From positions 248,001 through 312,000 of the forward strand of contig JAQPZY010001148.1 in the NCBI GenBank assembly GCA_029931535.1: 64,000 nucleotides of DNA, read 5' to 3'. Positions 24,520 to 36,014 of this stretch are shown piece after piece (the stretch's first letter is position 1; each line of letters begins with the position of its first letter). Origin of the DNA: Margaritifera margaritifera. Lineage: Eukaryota; Mollusca; Bivalvia; Unionida; Margaritiferidae. The notes under the pieces are model-generated. The model worked only from the letters and a program-made list of their open reading frames with translations, was not told the origin of the DNA and ran no database searches. The position numbers and the translations under genes were made by a program.

Positions 24520-25590
24520 ATGGCATCTAATGTTCGGAATTTAATTTCAAATCCTACTCAGGAGTGGTTAGAGTCTATGAGAAGGTATGAGTTGCTCGAA
24601 CTTGCCAGAAAATATAGTCTGTCTGAGGTAAAAGCATCATTAACAAAACAGGAGATAAAGATTATTTTAATTCAGTATTTTGTAGGAAAGAGAAACATTT
24701 TGGATAGTAGTGCTTTAAGCTGGATCGGAAAACCTGTATCTGGTTCTGATAGCACATTAAGGGAATTAGACTTACAGAACCAGATGGATTTAGAATTAGC
24801 ACAGCTTCAGATTGAGAGAGAGAAAGAGAGAGAGAGAGAGAGACAGATACAGAAGTAGAAAGAAATGCAGGGGAAATAAATGCAGATGCAGAGAGAGGTA
24901 AAGGAGAGAGAGAGATGCAGATACAGATGCAGAGAGAAGAAAGGGAAATACAATTTAAATTAAGAGAATTAGAACTGGCAAACAGAGCACACTCCCACCA
25001 CACTTTACACACAAGTTCAGGTTTTGATTTTACCAGATATATTAGGTTAGTACTCCGTTTTCAGGAAAAAGAAGTAAATAAATACTTTCTTCTCCACTTT
25101 GAGAAAATTACTGAAACCGTGAAATGGTTATTACAAAGTGTACTTATTGGTAAAGCTCGTGAAATCTGCACTTCACTGTCAGTACAACAAAGCACTGATT
25201 AAGATGTGCTTAAGGAGTACATCTTGAGGGTTATGAGTTGGTACCAGAGGCATATCGACAAAGGTTTAGGAATTGTAGAAAAGAAACTGGACAAACTCAT
25301 GTCGAATTTGCAAGGGAAAAAGAACAACTATTTGATAGGTGGTGCTCAGCCAAGAAGGTTGATCAAGATTACGATAACCTCAGACAACTCGTATTAATTG
25401 AAGAGTTCAAGAGGTGCATCTGTAGTGATGCTAAGACCTACCTTGACGAGCAGAAAGTGGAACTTTTGGAAAATGCTGTTCGTATGGCTGATGATTATTC
25501 GTTGACTCACATCATTTCATTTGGCAATAATTCTTCATTTCAGCGGTTTTCTGGTAAAACACCATTTCAATCTTAAACGAACGAGTACTT
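24520..25590 (+). pseudogene. Gag polyprotein remnant with a SCAN-like capsid region
   Basis: It starts at ATG 24520 with a frame of 112 codons (helical N-terminus, then an Arg/Glu stretch REKERERER made by a GA repeat near 24817-24842). After a stop and frameshifts it continues at 24915-25202 and 25238-25576. The part at 25238-25500 (VPEAYRQRF, EKEQLFDRWC, EEFKRCICSDAKTYL, then a LLENAVRMADDY end) looks like the SCAN-type fold shared by Gmr1-like Gag capsids and vertebrate SCAN proteins. Gag would assemble the particle. At least three frame breaks make it non-functional. Confidence 0.75.
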
Positions 25591-26270
25591 CCAAATTTCA
25601 ACACATGACAACTGTTAGGAATCAAACATCTGATAAGACTGATCAGAAATCCTTACCTCTTTTTCCGTGCACTTATTGTAAAACGAAAGGGCACGTCATT
25701 TCTGATTGCTTCAAATTGAAATATCAGCAACAGAGTAAAGACAGAGATTTTCCAAATGCTCTTATATCAAAGAGGTCAAGGTCACGATCTTGTATTGAAA
25801 TCAATACATTTGTTGGGTCAAACAAACCACAGCCTGGTTATATGTTGGAGACTTATGGACCATTCATTTATTGGTGATTCTGCCAAGCCTATCCCTATTA
25901 AAATAATAAGGAACACAGCAGCTTCTCAGAGTCATTTATTATCGGGTACTTTGCCTTTGTCTGAGAAGTCTTCTTCTAGTGAAAGTGTTCTTATTCAGGG
26001 TGTATAGTGCAGCTTTATAAATGTTGATCTCTATTGTGTTACGTTGGCATCAGACATAGTTTCCGGACCTGTGACTGTTGGAGCAGTGACTTCTTTACCA
26101 ATAGAGGGTGTTCATTTATTACTAGGCAATGACCTAGTTGGAGATAAGGTTGTGGTTAATCCACTTGTAACTGACAAACCTTGTTTGGATCAAAAAGTTG
26201 ATCCTGTCGAAATCGAAATCCCTGATTTGTACCCTGCTTGCGCAGTTACCAGAGCTATGGCATAAAGAGC
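25591..26270 (+). pseudogene. Nucleocapsid zinc knuckle and retropepsin remnant
   Basis: A CCHC knuckle (CTYCKTKGHVISDC, 25668-25709, spacing C-x2-C-x4-H-x4-C) binds RNA in the family. It is followed by a protease region with KIIRNTAASQS where retropepsins of this group have an Asp-Thr/Ser-Gly active site. The aspartate is Asn and the glycine is Ala here, so the protease would be inactive. A later GNDLVGDKV segment is the conserved C-terminal part. The frame breaks between 25877 and 26044. Confidence 0.75.
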
Positions 26271-26779
26271 TCTTGAGAATGATGTTGATCAGGAAACTAT
26301 TCCTTTAGCTCATACATGTATTGGTCAGTCATTTGATGAGGTCACTTTTTCCTCAGGTATTGATCAATCAAACGGTATTGATCACAGTGATCCTCTTTGA
26401 CAACTCATTTTCTTTATTCTAATCAGGGTGACAAACGACATTCACTTGTCGTTCAACAGTAACGAGATCCCAAAATATCCTGTTTGTTTCAGAGGGCTAT
26501 TAGTGAAACTAAAGCCACATAAGTTCCAGTGTGTTACTTTGTAAAAAATGGGAACCTTATGATAAAATGAAGTCCACCTGACGTACCCACTGGTGACGAG
26601 TGGTCAGTGAGCTATCAAATTGTCGTTCTGAGGTCACATCAACAGGAAATTCTTAGTCTAGTCCATTAAACTCCCTTGGAAAATGGAGGAAATGGAGACC
26701 GCCTGAGGTACCTGCTGGTGACGAGTGGTCAGTGAGCTGTCAAATTGTTGTTCCTAAGTCATACCGAAAGGAATTCTTA

Positions 26780-27826
26780 ACCTAGCCCATGAAACTCCTT
26801 TGGCTGGTCATTTAGGAGTCATTAAGACTTATCACAAGAACTTGAATCATTTTTATTAGCCATAACTTAAAAGTGATGTTTCTAAATACTGTCGATCTTT
26901 TCACACTTGTCAAATAGTAGGAAAACCCAATCATAAGATACCTAAGGCTCATCTGCAACCTTTTCCTGCATTTGATGAACCATTTAGTAGAATAATGGTG
27001 GACTGTGTCAGTACTTTACCTAAAACCAAGTCAGGCAACCAATACTTGCGGACCATCGTGTGTGCGTCCACAAGGTTTCCAGAGGCAATTCCTCTGAGAA
27101 ATAAAAAAACTAAAACCATCGTGAAAGCTTTGTTGAAGTTTTTTTTACACTTGTTGGCCTTCCCAAATCTGTCCAGTCCCATCAAAGGTAAAATTTTATG
27201 TCTGGAATTTTCCAACAAGTTATGCTTGTATTAGGAATCCAACAGTTTAAATCTTCTGCCAATCACCCTGAAAGTCAAGGTGCTTTGGAAAGATTTCATC
27301 AAACTTTGAAGAATATAATTCGTCATATTACTTTGATACAGGAAAGTATTGGGATGAGGGTGTTCATTTGTTGGTTTTGCTGTTAGGGAATCAGTTCAAG
27401 GGGCATTTGGGTTTTAGTCCCTTTGAACTGGTTTGTGGTCATACTGTCCATGAACAATTGAAATTATTGAAAGAGAAACTTCTTTAAAATGAAGATTCAA
27501 AGATTAATCTTCGTGACTATGTCTCTGATTTCAAATACAGGTGTAAAAGGTCTGTGTAGTTGCCAGTACTTATCTTCACACTACCCAGTCAAAAATGAAA
27601 AATTAAGGTATGACAGAAATACACAGGAAAGGAGTTTTAAACCAGCTGAGAAAGTTCTGTCTCTCTTGCCCATACCTCAAAATCCTCTCCGGGCTAAATG
27701 TTATGGTCCTTATACCATTGATAAGAAAGTAAATGACTTAAATTATATCATTAACACTTGTGGGTGGCGGAAACAGAAACAACTTTGTCATGTAAATATG
27801 TTAAAGGAATATTTTGACAGATAATT
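26780..27826 (+). pseudogene. Integrase remnant placed before the reverse transcriptase
   Basis: An N-terminal HHCC zinc domain is visible around 26805-26925 (GHLGVIKTYHKNL... then CRSFHTCQ). The catalytic core has the first aspartate (MVDCVSTLPKTKSGNQYL, from 26994). The second aspartate position is changed to His near 27177, with a stop after it. The glutamate block is SQGALERFHQTLK (27271-27310). Frameshifts lie near 27150-27200 and 27385. The C-terminal domain runs at 27489-27824 and overlaps the start of the next frame. Integrase would join the cDNA to chromosomal DNA. This copy cannot. Confidence 0.82.
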
Positions 27827-28660
27827 TAGTTGTCCGTGTCCCACACAGTGAAGATATTAACGATGGAATACAATCAGATTATAGTGACTCTGGTATAACC
27901 AACCTTCGGAATTCAGAAATATTGAACAATCTGGACCAGACCCTTTCACATTTACAACAACAGGAAAGAAAAGAACTGAAACAGTTATTACATGAATACG
28001 AGCACTTGTTTCCTGATGTTCCTACACGAACAAATAAAATCTATGATGACGTTGATATTGTAGATTCTACACGTGTGAAACAGTGTCTTTACAGGATGAA
28101 TGTCTCAAACAGGACTATTTGAAGAAAGGAATTCAGTATTTACTGGAGAATGATTTTATTGAACCAAGTAAAAGTTACTGGAGTTCACAAGTATTATTGT
28201 TCCTAAGCTAGATGATACATTCGCATGTATACTGACTATAAAAAAGTCAACAGTGTCACCAAAACGGATTCACTTCCAATACCAAGAATGGATGATTGCA
28301 TTAATAAAATTGGAAATGCGAAATATGTTACCAAGTTTGACCTTTTAAAAGGATTCTGGCAAATTCCACTCACGGAAAGGGCAAACGAAATATCAGCATT
28401 TGCAACAATTGGACTTTATCAATATAAAGTCATGCAGTTTGGAATGAAAAATTCTCCTGCAACGATTCAACGTCTGATGAACATGATAACATCTGGTATA
28501 GATAATTTTGACGCCTACATCCATGACGTCGTTATATACAACGTCACATGGGAAGATCACTTGGAAACCATTCGGAAATTCTTCGATCGACTCAGTGATG
28601 CAAATCTAACGATTAATTTGAGCAAAAGTTAGTTTTGCCATGCTTGTGTCACATTTTTAG
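27814..28660 (+). pseudogene. Reverse transcriptase remnant
   Basis: Frames 27814-28122 and 28225-28632 carry RT landmarks: KFDLLKGFWQIPL (motif A aspartate kept), QFGMKNSPATIQRLM (motif B) and AYIHDVVIY, where the usual YIDD has His in place of the first catalytic aspartate. A frameshift lies near 28122 and an in-frame stop at 28630. Thumb and connection sequence (VTFLGHIVGQG, then RFLGIAGYYRKF) continues past 28660. The position after integrase is the diagnostic feature of the element. Confidence 0.9.
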
Positions 28661-29280
28661 GGCATATTGTGGGACAAGGTCAAGTTAAACATATAGAAGC
28701 TAAGGTCAAGACTATCTCTGAATTTCCGGTACCAATTTGTAAAAAGCAACTGATGCGATTTTTAGGTATTGCTGGATATTATCGGAAATTTTGCTCAATT
28801 TTTTCTCTAATTGCTGAACCTTTGACAAGTTTGTTGAGTAAGTGTCAGGAATCTTTGCACAAGTTACATCCATGCTTAAGAATGCACCAGTTCCTTCTGC
28901 ACTAAATTTCCGTCAATCATTTAAATTGTCTGTTGATGTAAGTGATGTAGGGGTTGGTGGAGTATTGATTCAGGAAGACAAAAATGATGTGGATCACCCT
29001 GTGTGTTATTTAAAAAAAAAAAGTAAACAAGCACCAGAAAAATTATTCCACAATTCAGAAGGAATATTTGGCTTTGATATTGGCTTTACATCATTTTGAA
29101 GTGTATGGTACCTCGGCTCCGTCTCCGATTATTGTATACAGTGATCACAATCCCCTTACTTTCATCAACAAAATGAAAGATAAAAATCGGAGATTGCTGA
29201 GATGGAGTTTAATATTGCAGGAATATAACATTGACATTCAACACATCAGGGGAAAGACAATGTGATCACATATGCTCTTT
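28661..29280 (+). pseudogene. RT connection and RNase H remnant
   Basis: 28669-28905 holds the connection region (FLGIAGYYRKF). From 28918, SVDVSDVGVGGVLIQED matches the start of retroelement RNase H, with the first catalytic Asp kept. YSDHNPLTFI (29140-29170) holds the SDH block. The end with RRLLRWSLILQEYNIDI and HIRGKTM is the usual C-terminus, then a frameshift. Two or three frame changes occur (near 28842, 29068 and 29262). Confidence 0.85.
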
Positions 29281-29405
29281 CACGTGCATAGACTATGTTG
29301 CTTAGTTTTGTATAACTGAGTGACTTTTAAAAGACGTTTTCATTTGAAATTTTGATTATGCATATTTAAAAGAAAGCTTTATTCCATAAATCTTTCTTTT
29401 GCTTT

Positions 29406-29416
29406 AAGAGGGGAGG
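29406..29416 (+). other. Polypurine tract
   Basis: agaggggagg, preceded by aa, sits directly before the 3' LTR and is the expected plus-strand primer for the retrotransposon. Confidence 0.75.
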
Positions 29417-30299
29417 TGTTCTGTATTATGTTTATATAATATTATAAATATTTTAGGAAATTATAAATGTTTCTTGACTTTAATATTTGCTTAAACCTTA
29501 ATGTTAAGTATAATGTTGACATGTCTTAGCTATTGTCCTTGAATCAGGTTGTTTACTTAGTATTAAAGTTCAAGGACGGTTTTGGTAAACACGTTGTTGA
29601 TTCAATTTGATGTCAAGGTTGGTTTTGTTTATTGATAAAAGTAGAATTTCTCTTACAGTTGTGTCTCAAAAGTAGCATACACGTATAATATTCTAGAACA
29701 TTCTATCATGTGGCCTATCGTTATATATACCATGTTTAGTGGACAGTTTTTCAGTTTCGACCTTAACATCAGTCTTTAAAGAGCAATTACAGTCGTAAAA
29801 AATAATTCCAAATTCAGAGAGAGGAATTATTTAAAATATTCATTGGATTATAAAAGTGCTCATAGACTTTTGGATTTTGGATTTTGAATTGATGATTTGG
29901 GGATTTATGTGAACTTATTCAAAGATATTCTGGAGTACTTCATTTTGGCACATCAACACATTAAAGACTACTGGCACATTAGGACAATAAAGACTATTGC
30001 CACATCAACACATTCAAGGATGCAGTTATTCATTGGGAAGATTCGTTCATTAGGAAGATTTGTTCATTCGGAACATTCATTCACTCGGAACATTCATTCA
30101 TTCAGAATATTCATTATTTAGGACTTGTGATTAGGACACTTAGGATTATTGGATTATTTGGATTTTAATTCACGTTATTGTAAGTGTCTTTTGAATTTTC
30201 ACTTTAATTGTCCAGAAATAGATTGTTTGTTGATTTTACATCCATTGTTGGTTTCACTTCCTTTCTGTTACATTTTTCTTAGATCATAGAGTCGTAACA
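29417..30299 (+). repeat. 3' LTR, 883 bp
   Basis: Begins TGTTCTGTATTATGTTTATA and ends GTCGTAACA. It is full length compared with the 5' LTR, including a 90 bp block near 29725-29815 that the 5' LTR has lost. It encodes no protein; the 74-codon frame at 29897 is LTR sequence. Confidence 0.92.
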
Positions 30300-30975
30300 A
30301 GCCAAAATAATTTGACACATAATCGTTCGATACAATAGACTATTTTGCACCATTTTAACGTATTCTAACCAATTTACGTATAGACAGACCAAAGTTAAAA
30401 TAAACTATAGATTTATTTATACATTTAAATGAATAACCATCAAAAGCTTTTTCAAAGTTAACAGGCAATACTAAACTAGAAACTTTTTTCAAATAAGATA
30501 TCATACACATTTTAATATTCCCCACAAACAATCTGCTACTTTTAAATCCTTTCTTAACCTTATGATAGATATCATATAAAACTTTCTTTTAATTAATTAC
30601 CTATACGTGGATATATCATTTTATTTTATATGCAACACTTAATAAAGAAATTTATCTTAAATTTTTCAAACAAGTCCTGTTTTCGTTCTTTTTTTGTAAT
30701 ATCTATTATAACGTCCCATTTCTATTTTATCATTAGCAACGTGCATAAATCTTAAAATTAACCAGCATAAATATTTCAATAAGAATTTTAAAAGTCCCCT
30801 GTAAAAGCATCCAGTCTAGGAGTTTTATCACGTCTCATACCTTTTCCAAACAAAAAACTAGTTTAGTGTAAATACTGTCGCCCTCTAATGTATTTTTATA
30901 TAGCATATATTACTTAGCATATCAGAATTGTTGCCTAAAATACGTTGAATTTCATTTTCCTCAATTTCACTATAT

Positions 30976-31270
30976 ACTTTTTCGAGTCAGACATTGTGTT
31001 TTGGAAGAAAAGAACAGTTATGTCGTGTTTCCAATGGAAGTCTTTTAATGGTAGACATACACTACACACATCATTGAAACCGGTGTCTAAACCATGATGT
31101 ATTTTTCTAAATAATGTCACTACGACATGTATAATCATGTATAATGTTACACGTTCCACGAAAAACATTGTAGTAAGTACGAAGAAAAGTTAAAAGAAAA
31201 TCGATATTGTTTATTTTACGAGAAGCCATTTTATTCGTAATGCATACATTACCTATGAATTCATATCTGA
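30976..31270. repeat. Internal module, copy 1a
   Basis: Contains gagtcagacattgtgttttg, cagttatgtcgtgtttccaa, tggaagtcttttaatggtag and acgttccacgaaaaacattg. The same module occurs at about 36050-36370, 48216-48540 and 49590-49900. So each copy of the large duplication holds two of them, and the module doubled before the large duplication arose. Confidence 0.8.
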
Positions 31271-31599
31271 ATGTAGTTTTCTTCGCTATCGGAAAAACTT
31301 TATACTATGATCTAACATTCTAGCAATAACGTTATCCATGAGCACCAGTTTGTTTTGCTGCACATTCATTACATTGTCACCTGCTTCACGCCACACTAAT
31401 GTAAAAAAAATCTTTTAGGCACACCAGCATATTTATCACACTGTTAAATGAAGTAGACTTTACCCGAGAGAACTAGATAACGCAAATTACACATTTGTAT
31501 ATAATTATGAATACGATCGAAAGTGTTGATTGCAGCATGAAAAACTCGAAAATGCACGATGCACTATCAATCATCAAGATTATGTTGTTTATAGTAATG

Positions 31600-31625
31600 T
31601 CTTCCTCTTCTACTTCTTCTTCTTC

Positions 31626-31678
<53 letters not shown>

Positions 31679-31745
31679 TTGATTGCTATTATTATTAGTA
31701 GTAGGATTGTTGTTATTAATATTATTATTATTTTGCAGGCGTTCG
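31600..31745. repeat. (TTC)n and (ATT)n microsatellite followed by a gcagg block
   Basis: Short TTC units turn into a long ATT run, then tttgcaggcgttcggagtaa. The same arrangement (TTA run, then gcagg and ggggtaagaRg) occurs at 48077-48140 and 48925-49035. Confidence 0.85.
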
Positions 31746-32734
31746 GAGTAAGAGGCCAAATTATGTTTGTATGTCATCACTGAATAATTATACCTTAAAA
31801 GACTCACGTTACTAATTATATGGAAGAAAGGCAACCAGTCTAGAAATGGATGAAGATAAAATAGAGTATATATGGGTTTGGGTGGCCAGGATTGGTTGAT
31901 AATGAAAGTAAAAGTTTAGTAAAAAGACTCTTTTCAGAGCGTATCCTATTGTAATAGAAAAAAGTTGGGACAATGTTTTATTGATGATATTTCAGCATTT
32001 TTACAGAACTGAGTTTGGAACACTCATTACTGAAATTAGCACTTGATTCTTTAGGTGGGCAAGTGAAAACGCATGTTTCAAACACATGTAAATCAAAACA
32101 TGCTACGGGACAGATGGCTGTAACAGGATGAAGCCGGGTTGGGATTGGATTAGTGAAGACACCCAAAGCACTTGCGTTAATGAGATGTTTTTTTATAAAT
32201 GTAATTTAAAGATGAATGAATATGACACTACTGTAAGAAAAAGATACAAGGAAAATGATATGGTCCCTAACATGGAACTATCAACAACAAGTAACTCAAC
32301 GAGAAAAATCAAAGATTAATTAACGAATGGAACGTAAAACAAACGTGAATAACGTTCTATCACCAGTCAACGAATAGAAGTATATGATTTACACCCTAAT
32401 ACAAACAAGGTCTTATTAAGCACCAAGGGTAACCAAAGCATGTGATTTATATACAACTACGAATAATGCATCATTACCATTTATCCACAAGAAGGACGCA
32501 TGTATTATTCACTTATCAATATATCACTCATTTAGCGATATTTGAAATATGGATGCACGAATTTATGAAACTATCATTCTATCAATCTATCACTTCATCA
32601 ATTTACCACTCATTTAGCGATATTGAAATATGTATGCATGAATTTATGAATCTATCACTCATATAGCGATATTGAAATGGGAATGCATAAAATTTTGCTC
32701 AGATAGCAATAGTGAAATAACAATTAAAACATGG

Positions 32735-32740
<6 letters not shown>

Positions 32741-32822
<82 letters not shown>
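32741..32822. repeat. (TA)n microsatellite
   Basis: About 82 bp of perfect TA dinucleotides. The tyrosine-isoleucine open frames over it are artefacts. Confidence 0.97.
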
Positions 32823-32823
<1 letters not shown>

Positions 32824-33437
32824 TGGCGTCCAGTTGACGACCAAGATGTATTTCTGGTTCCAGCCGCTCTAGTCAATGGTCAATGAGCCACCACGCATGC
32901 CCCGCCCCTTCCAGTCTGTTGAAAGAGTCCCTCAAGATCCCTCTCATCCAACATAGACCCTCTGGTCGCGGAGCCAGGTCCCTCACATGAAAACGATAGT
33001 AGTCTCTTCCACGCCAACGTCACCAGACAGCAGCGTGCACGTCTACAGCTGAAGATTGATCTCGTAAAGTCGTACGCTTCCTGTCAAGACTCGTCGTATT
33101 GTAACACTGATCTGCTTCAGAGATAAAATGTGCTATTTATTATCGATTGTGATGTGCTGAATTCAAATATGACAATTAAAACAACTGATTGGCTGCTGTT
33201 TCCAAGATATTTAAGTTTTTACATTTACGTCTATGTATATTGTGTACATAGTAGAGTTTTAATCATAAATTGTAAACCTAGGTCTTTGCACGTGTTTATG
33301 GTTGCTTTACATGATAATATTTCACCTGTCTTGTTTATGTACCACTTAAAAAACAGCAAAAGGGTTATATAAATAAAATATATATGTAAACAAAAGTAAA
33401 TATAATATTATGTATATATAAGTACATAGTTTAGTCC

Positions 33438-35131
33438 TTATTCAGTGTCTACTCGGCGCTTCTTGGTTTGTCTCTTGAATTCATTAAATGGAACATCTCA
33501 TGTCACTGTCCAGCAATAGTCTGCAAGCATTGATGGGCTCCATTTGCCCTGATAGCTTTTCTGCATTGTTGCAATGTCCTGGTGAAATCGCTTGCCGTGC
33601 TCGTCGCTAACTGCTCCGTAGTTCGGTGGGAAAAAATCTAGATGAGAGTGCAAAAAATGTATCTTTAGTGACATGTTGCAGCCAATGCTTTTGTATGCCT
33701 TGAGGAGGTTTTCCACCAACTCCCAGTAGTTGTCTGCCTTGTTGTTTCCGAGAAAATTTGTTGCCACTAACTGGAAGGCTTTTCCATGCCGTCTTTTCCT
33801 TGCCACGCAGTGCACGGTGAAATGCAACATCATCTCGAAGTTCACGAATCTGAGGACCAACAAAGACACCTTCCTTTATCTTAATTTCACTTAACCTTGG
33901 AAATTTTCCACTGAGGTACTTGAAAGCTGCTTGTGTTTTGTCCATGGCCTTGACAAAGATCTTCATCAGACCCAGCTTGATGTGCAAGGGTGGTAACAAA
34001 ATCTTCTTTGATTCAACAAGTGGTGGATGCTGAACACTTTTCATCCCAGGCTCCAATGACTGTCGGAGTGGCCAATCTCTCTTGATGTAGTGGGAATCTC
34101 TCGCACGACTATCCCATTCGCAGAGAAAATAGCAGTACTTTGTGTATCCAGTCTGCAGACCTATTAAGAGAGCAAGAACCTTGAAATCGCCACAAAGCTG
34201 CCACTGATGTTGGTCATAGTTTATGCACCTCAAAAGTTGTTTCATGTTTTCATAGGTTTCCTTCATATGGACTGCATGACCAACTGGAATTGATGGCAAA
34301 ACACTGCCATTATGCAGCAAAACAGCTTTAAGACTCGTCTTCGATGAACCAATGAACAGTCTCCACTCATCTGGATCATGAACGATGTTGAGGGCTGCCA
34401 TCATACCATCGATGTTGTTGCAGGCTACAAGATAACCTTCCATGAAGAAGAATGGGACAAGATCCTTTTGACGGTGACAGAACATGGAAACCCTAACATC
34501 ACCTGCCAGGAGATTCCACTGCTGTAGTCTGGAGCCCAACAGCTCTTCCTTACTCTTGGGTAGTTCCAAATCCCTGACAAGGTCATTCAGTTCACCTTGT
34601 GTTATGAGGTGTGGTTCAGAGGAGGTGGATGGGAGAAAATATGGGTCATGTGACATTGATGGTTCAGGATAGGAAGTTAATCCTCTTCCTCTTCCTCGTC
34701 TGACTCAAGTGAGAATGATTCTGGTGCATCAGGAACCGGCAGTCCTTCTTTGTGGTGTACTGGGCGTATAGCTGACGGATTGCTTGGATAATGTACAGTC
34801 CACTTTTTCTTCTTTGACACACCTTTCCCAACTGGAGGCACCATGCAGAAGTAACAATTGCTGATTTGATCTGTTGGCTCTCTCCAAATCATTGGCACTG
34901 TAAAAGGCATAGATTTCCTTTTCTTTTTAACCACTGGAGAAGATTTGTTGCGCAAGTGTTGCAGCATATGTGTGGGGCCCACATCTTGTTCTGATCTTCA
35001 ATTTTGCAGCCAAAATAAAGGTGATAGGCTTTCTTAACCATTGGGGTTATACTGCGCTTTTGTGATGCAAAAGTCACTTCACCACAAACATGGCAGCAGT
35101 TATCTGCATTGTTAACACAAGTACGAGGCAT
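33438..35131 (-). pseudogene. Broken copy of a multi-copy invertebrate orphan gene with Cys-rich N-terminus
   Basis: One gene read on the minus strand in four pieces: 35131-34889, 34982-34677, 34656-33607 and 33869-33438. The first pieces hold Cys pairs that may bind zinc (CHVCGE, CCNTC, then NCYFC), the basic stretch KKKRK, and an acidic end (SDEEEEED). The third (349 codons) holds LITQGELNDLVRDLELPKSK, EWRLFIGSSKTSLKAVLLHN, YCYFLCEWDSRARDSHYI and PPLHIKLGLMKIFVKAMD. The fourth ends with CNMSLKIHFLHSHLDFFP and GKWSPSMLADYCW, then TGA and a short tail. I recognise this as a family seen in many copies in cnidarians, arthropods and other invertebrates, with no known function. Frameshifts near 34900, 34670 and 33830, plus one in-frame TGA (33496-33498), make this copy a pseudogene. 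Confidence 0.8.
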
Positions 35132-35175
35132 CTCTGCTCACTTTGGGTAAACAGAGTGATGTAAGCTTAGTTATG

Positions 35176-35257
35176 ATTGCATCATCCATGACTTCTAGGA
35201 ATAACATGATGCAATTCATATCATTTATGATGCAATACCAGCTTCAGATTGCATCAT
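35176..35257. promoter_or_regulatory. Four TGATGCAAT motifs upstream of the orphan gene
   Basis: attgcatcat (35176-35185), atgatgcaat (35206-35215), atgatgcaat (35227-35236) and attgcatcat (35248-35257) are two inverted pairs of one 10 bp word, 45-126 bp before the gene's ATG. TGATGCAAT is the known C/EBP-ATF composite response element. They could instead be subterminal binding sites of a transposon. The motif count is direct observation; the role is inference. Confidence 0.5.
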
Positions 35258-35786
35258 TCATTGTTTTGCCTAAAAAGCAAGTACTCTCCAAACCCAGTCA
35301 TAATGTTATTCACAGATCCAGTCAAAGATTTATTTTAGCCATTTCTGGTTTAAATTGAGATCCCTTCCCTTTATAACTCACTTATCCTCCGCCATTCCCA
35401 AATCAAGGGTCGTATATACTGACCCAGTATAATATCTTTAAAACTAGAGCCAATCAACAATTGTAAGCATCATTTTCGTTCTCAGAGACCCAGAATTAGT
35501 AAAGTCTGACAACATTTATTGTGGAAAGAATTTGGCTGTAGACCAGTGTATAATTTGTACATAGAGAATTTGCTTTATAAGTACCCTAGCTGTGATGAAT
35601 ATGCGTAGCTAGAGAACTCGAGGTACTTGGATTTTCACTGCAGGCAATTTGCACAGGCAGCATGGGTTGAATCGCGCTCAGTATTTCGAAATAAATAGAG
35701 CCGAAAAATAAACCACCCTCGGGTAACGCTGTACGCGTCAACGAAACCCGAGTACATTTTCGATCACACACACACACATTTTCGAT

Positions 35787-35839
<53 letters not shown>

Positions 35840-36014
35840 ATATAAAGCATACATAATTCCGTGACAATGGCTTTCTCCACACACAAGATTGCATTAAGGA
35901 TAGAAATATAGGTTTGATCATGAACATCAAGAAATTTAAAGTTATTGAATTATTAATATCACGGTGTTTCCATATGGGAGCTGAATTTGTACTATGACTC
36001 CTATAGCGCTTAAT

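Larger units (their letters stand above)
23573..30299 (+). mobile_element. Gmr1-type Ty3/gypsy LTR retrotransposon, degenerate
   Basis: A 6.7 kb element with two LTRs (TGTTA...TAACA), a primer-binding site, a polypurine tract, and gag and pol remains in the order gag, zinc knuckle, protease, integrase, reverse transcriptase, RNase H. Integrase before reverse transcriptase is the Ty1/copia order. Within Ty3/gypsy it is known for the Gmr1-like group. Stops and frameshifts occur in every domain, and catalytic residues are altered in protease, integrase and RT, so it is dead. No matching 5 bp target duplication was found (tatcc on the left, agcca on the right), which suggests later rearrangement or recombination between elements. 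Confidence 0.9.
32119..35866. mobile_element. LTR-like insertion with a nested segment, copy 1 only
   Basis: The ends are TGTAACAGGATGAAGCC at the left and CCGTGACA at the right, flanked by the 5 bp duplication atggc (32114-32118 and 35867-35871). Copy 2 has the empty site (atagc, 49399-49403). TG...CA ends and a 5 bp duplication fit an LTR. The related insertion in copy 2 is 1152 bp, while this one is 3748 bp. The extra is best explained by a nested insertion carrying the orphan gene at 33438-35131. It also holds a long TA microsatellite (32741-32822) and CA/TA repeats at 35766-35838. I found no gag or pol, so a solo LTR is likely. The parent superfamily is unknown. Confidence 0.8.

Noticed and set aside
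24812..25012. Ser-Leu repeat protein on the minus strand
   Set aside because: Antisense of the GA-rich stretch in the gag remnant.
23568..30304. Target duplication for the Gmr1-type element
   Set aside because: tatcc and agcca do not match, and no shift of the LTR ends gives a match.
32659..32872. Tyr-Ile repeat proteins here and at 11602, 36842, 44589-45240, 47919-48204 and 51100
   Set aside because: Translations of TA microsatellites.
33607..34656. 349-codon frame taken as a complete intact gene
   Set aside because: The last 80 or so residues are out of frame with the family; the proper C-terminus is in another frame (33869-33438), and N-terminal exon-like parts lie upstream in two other frames.
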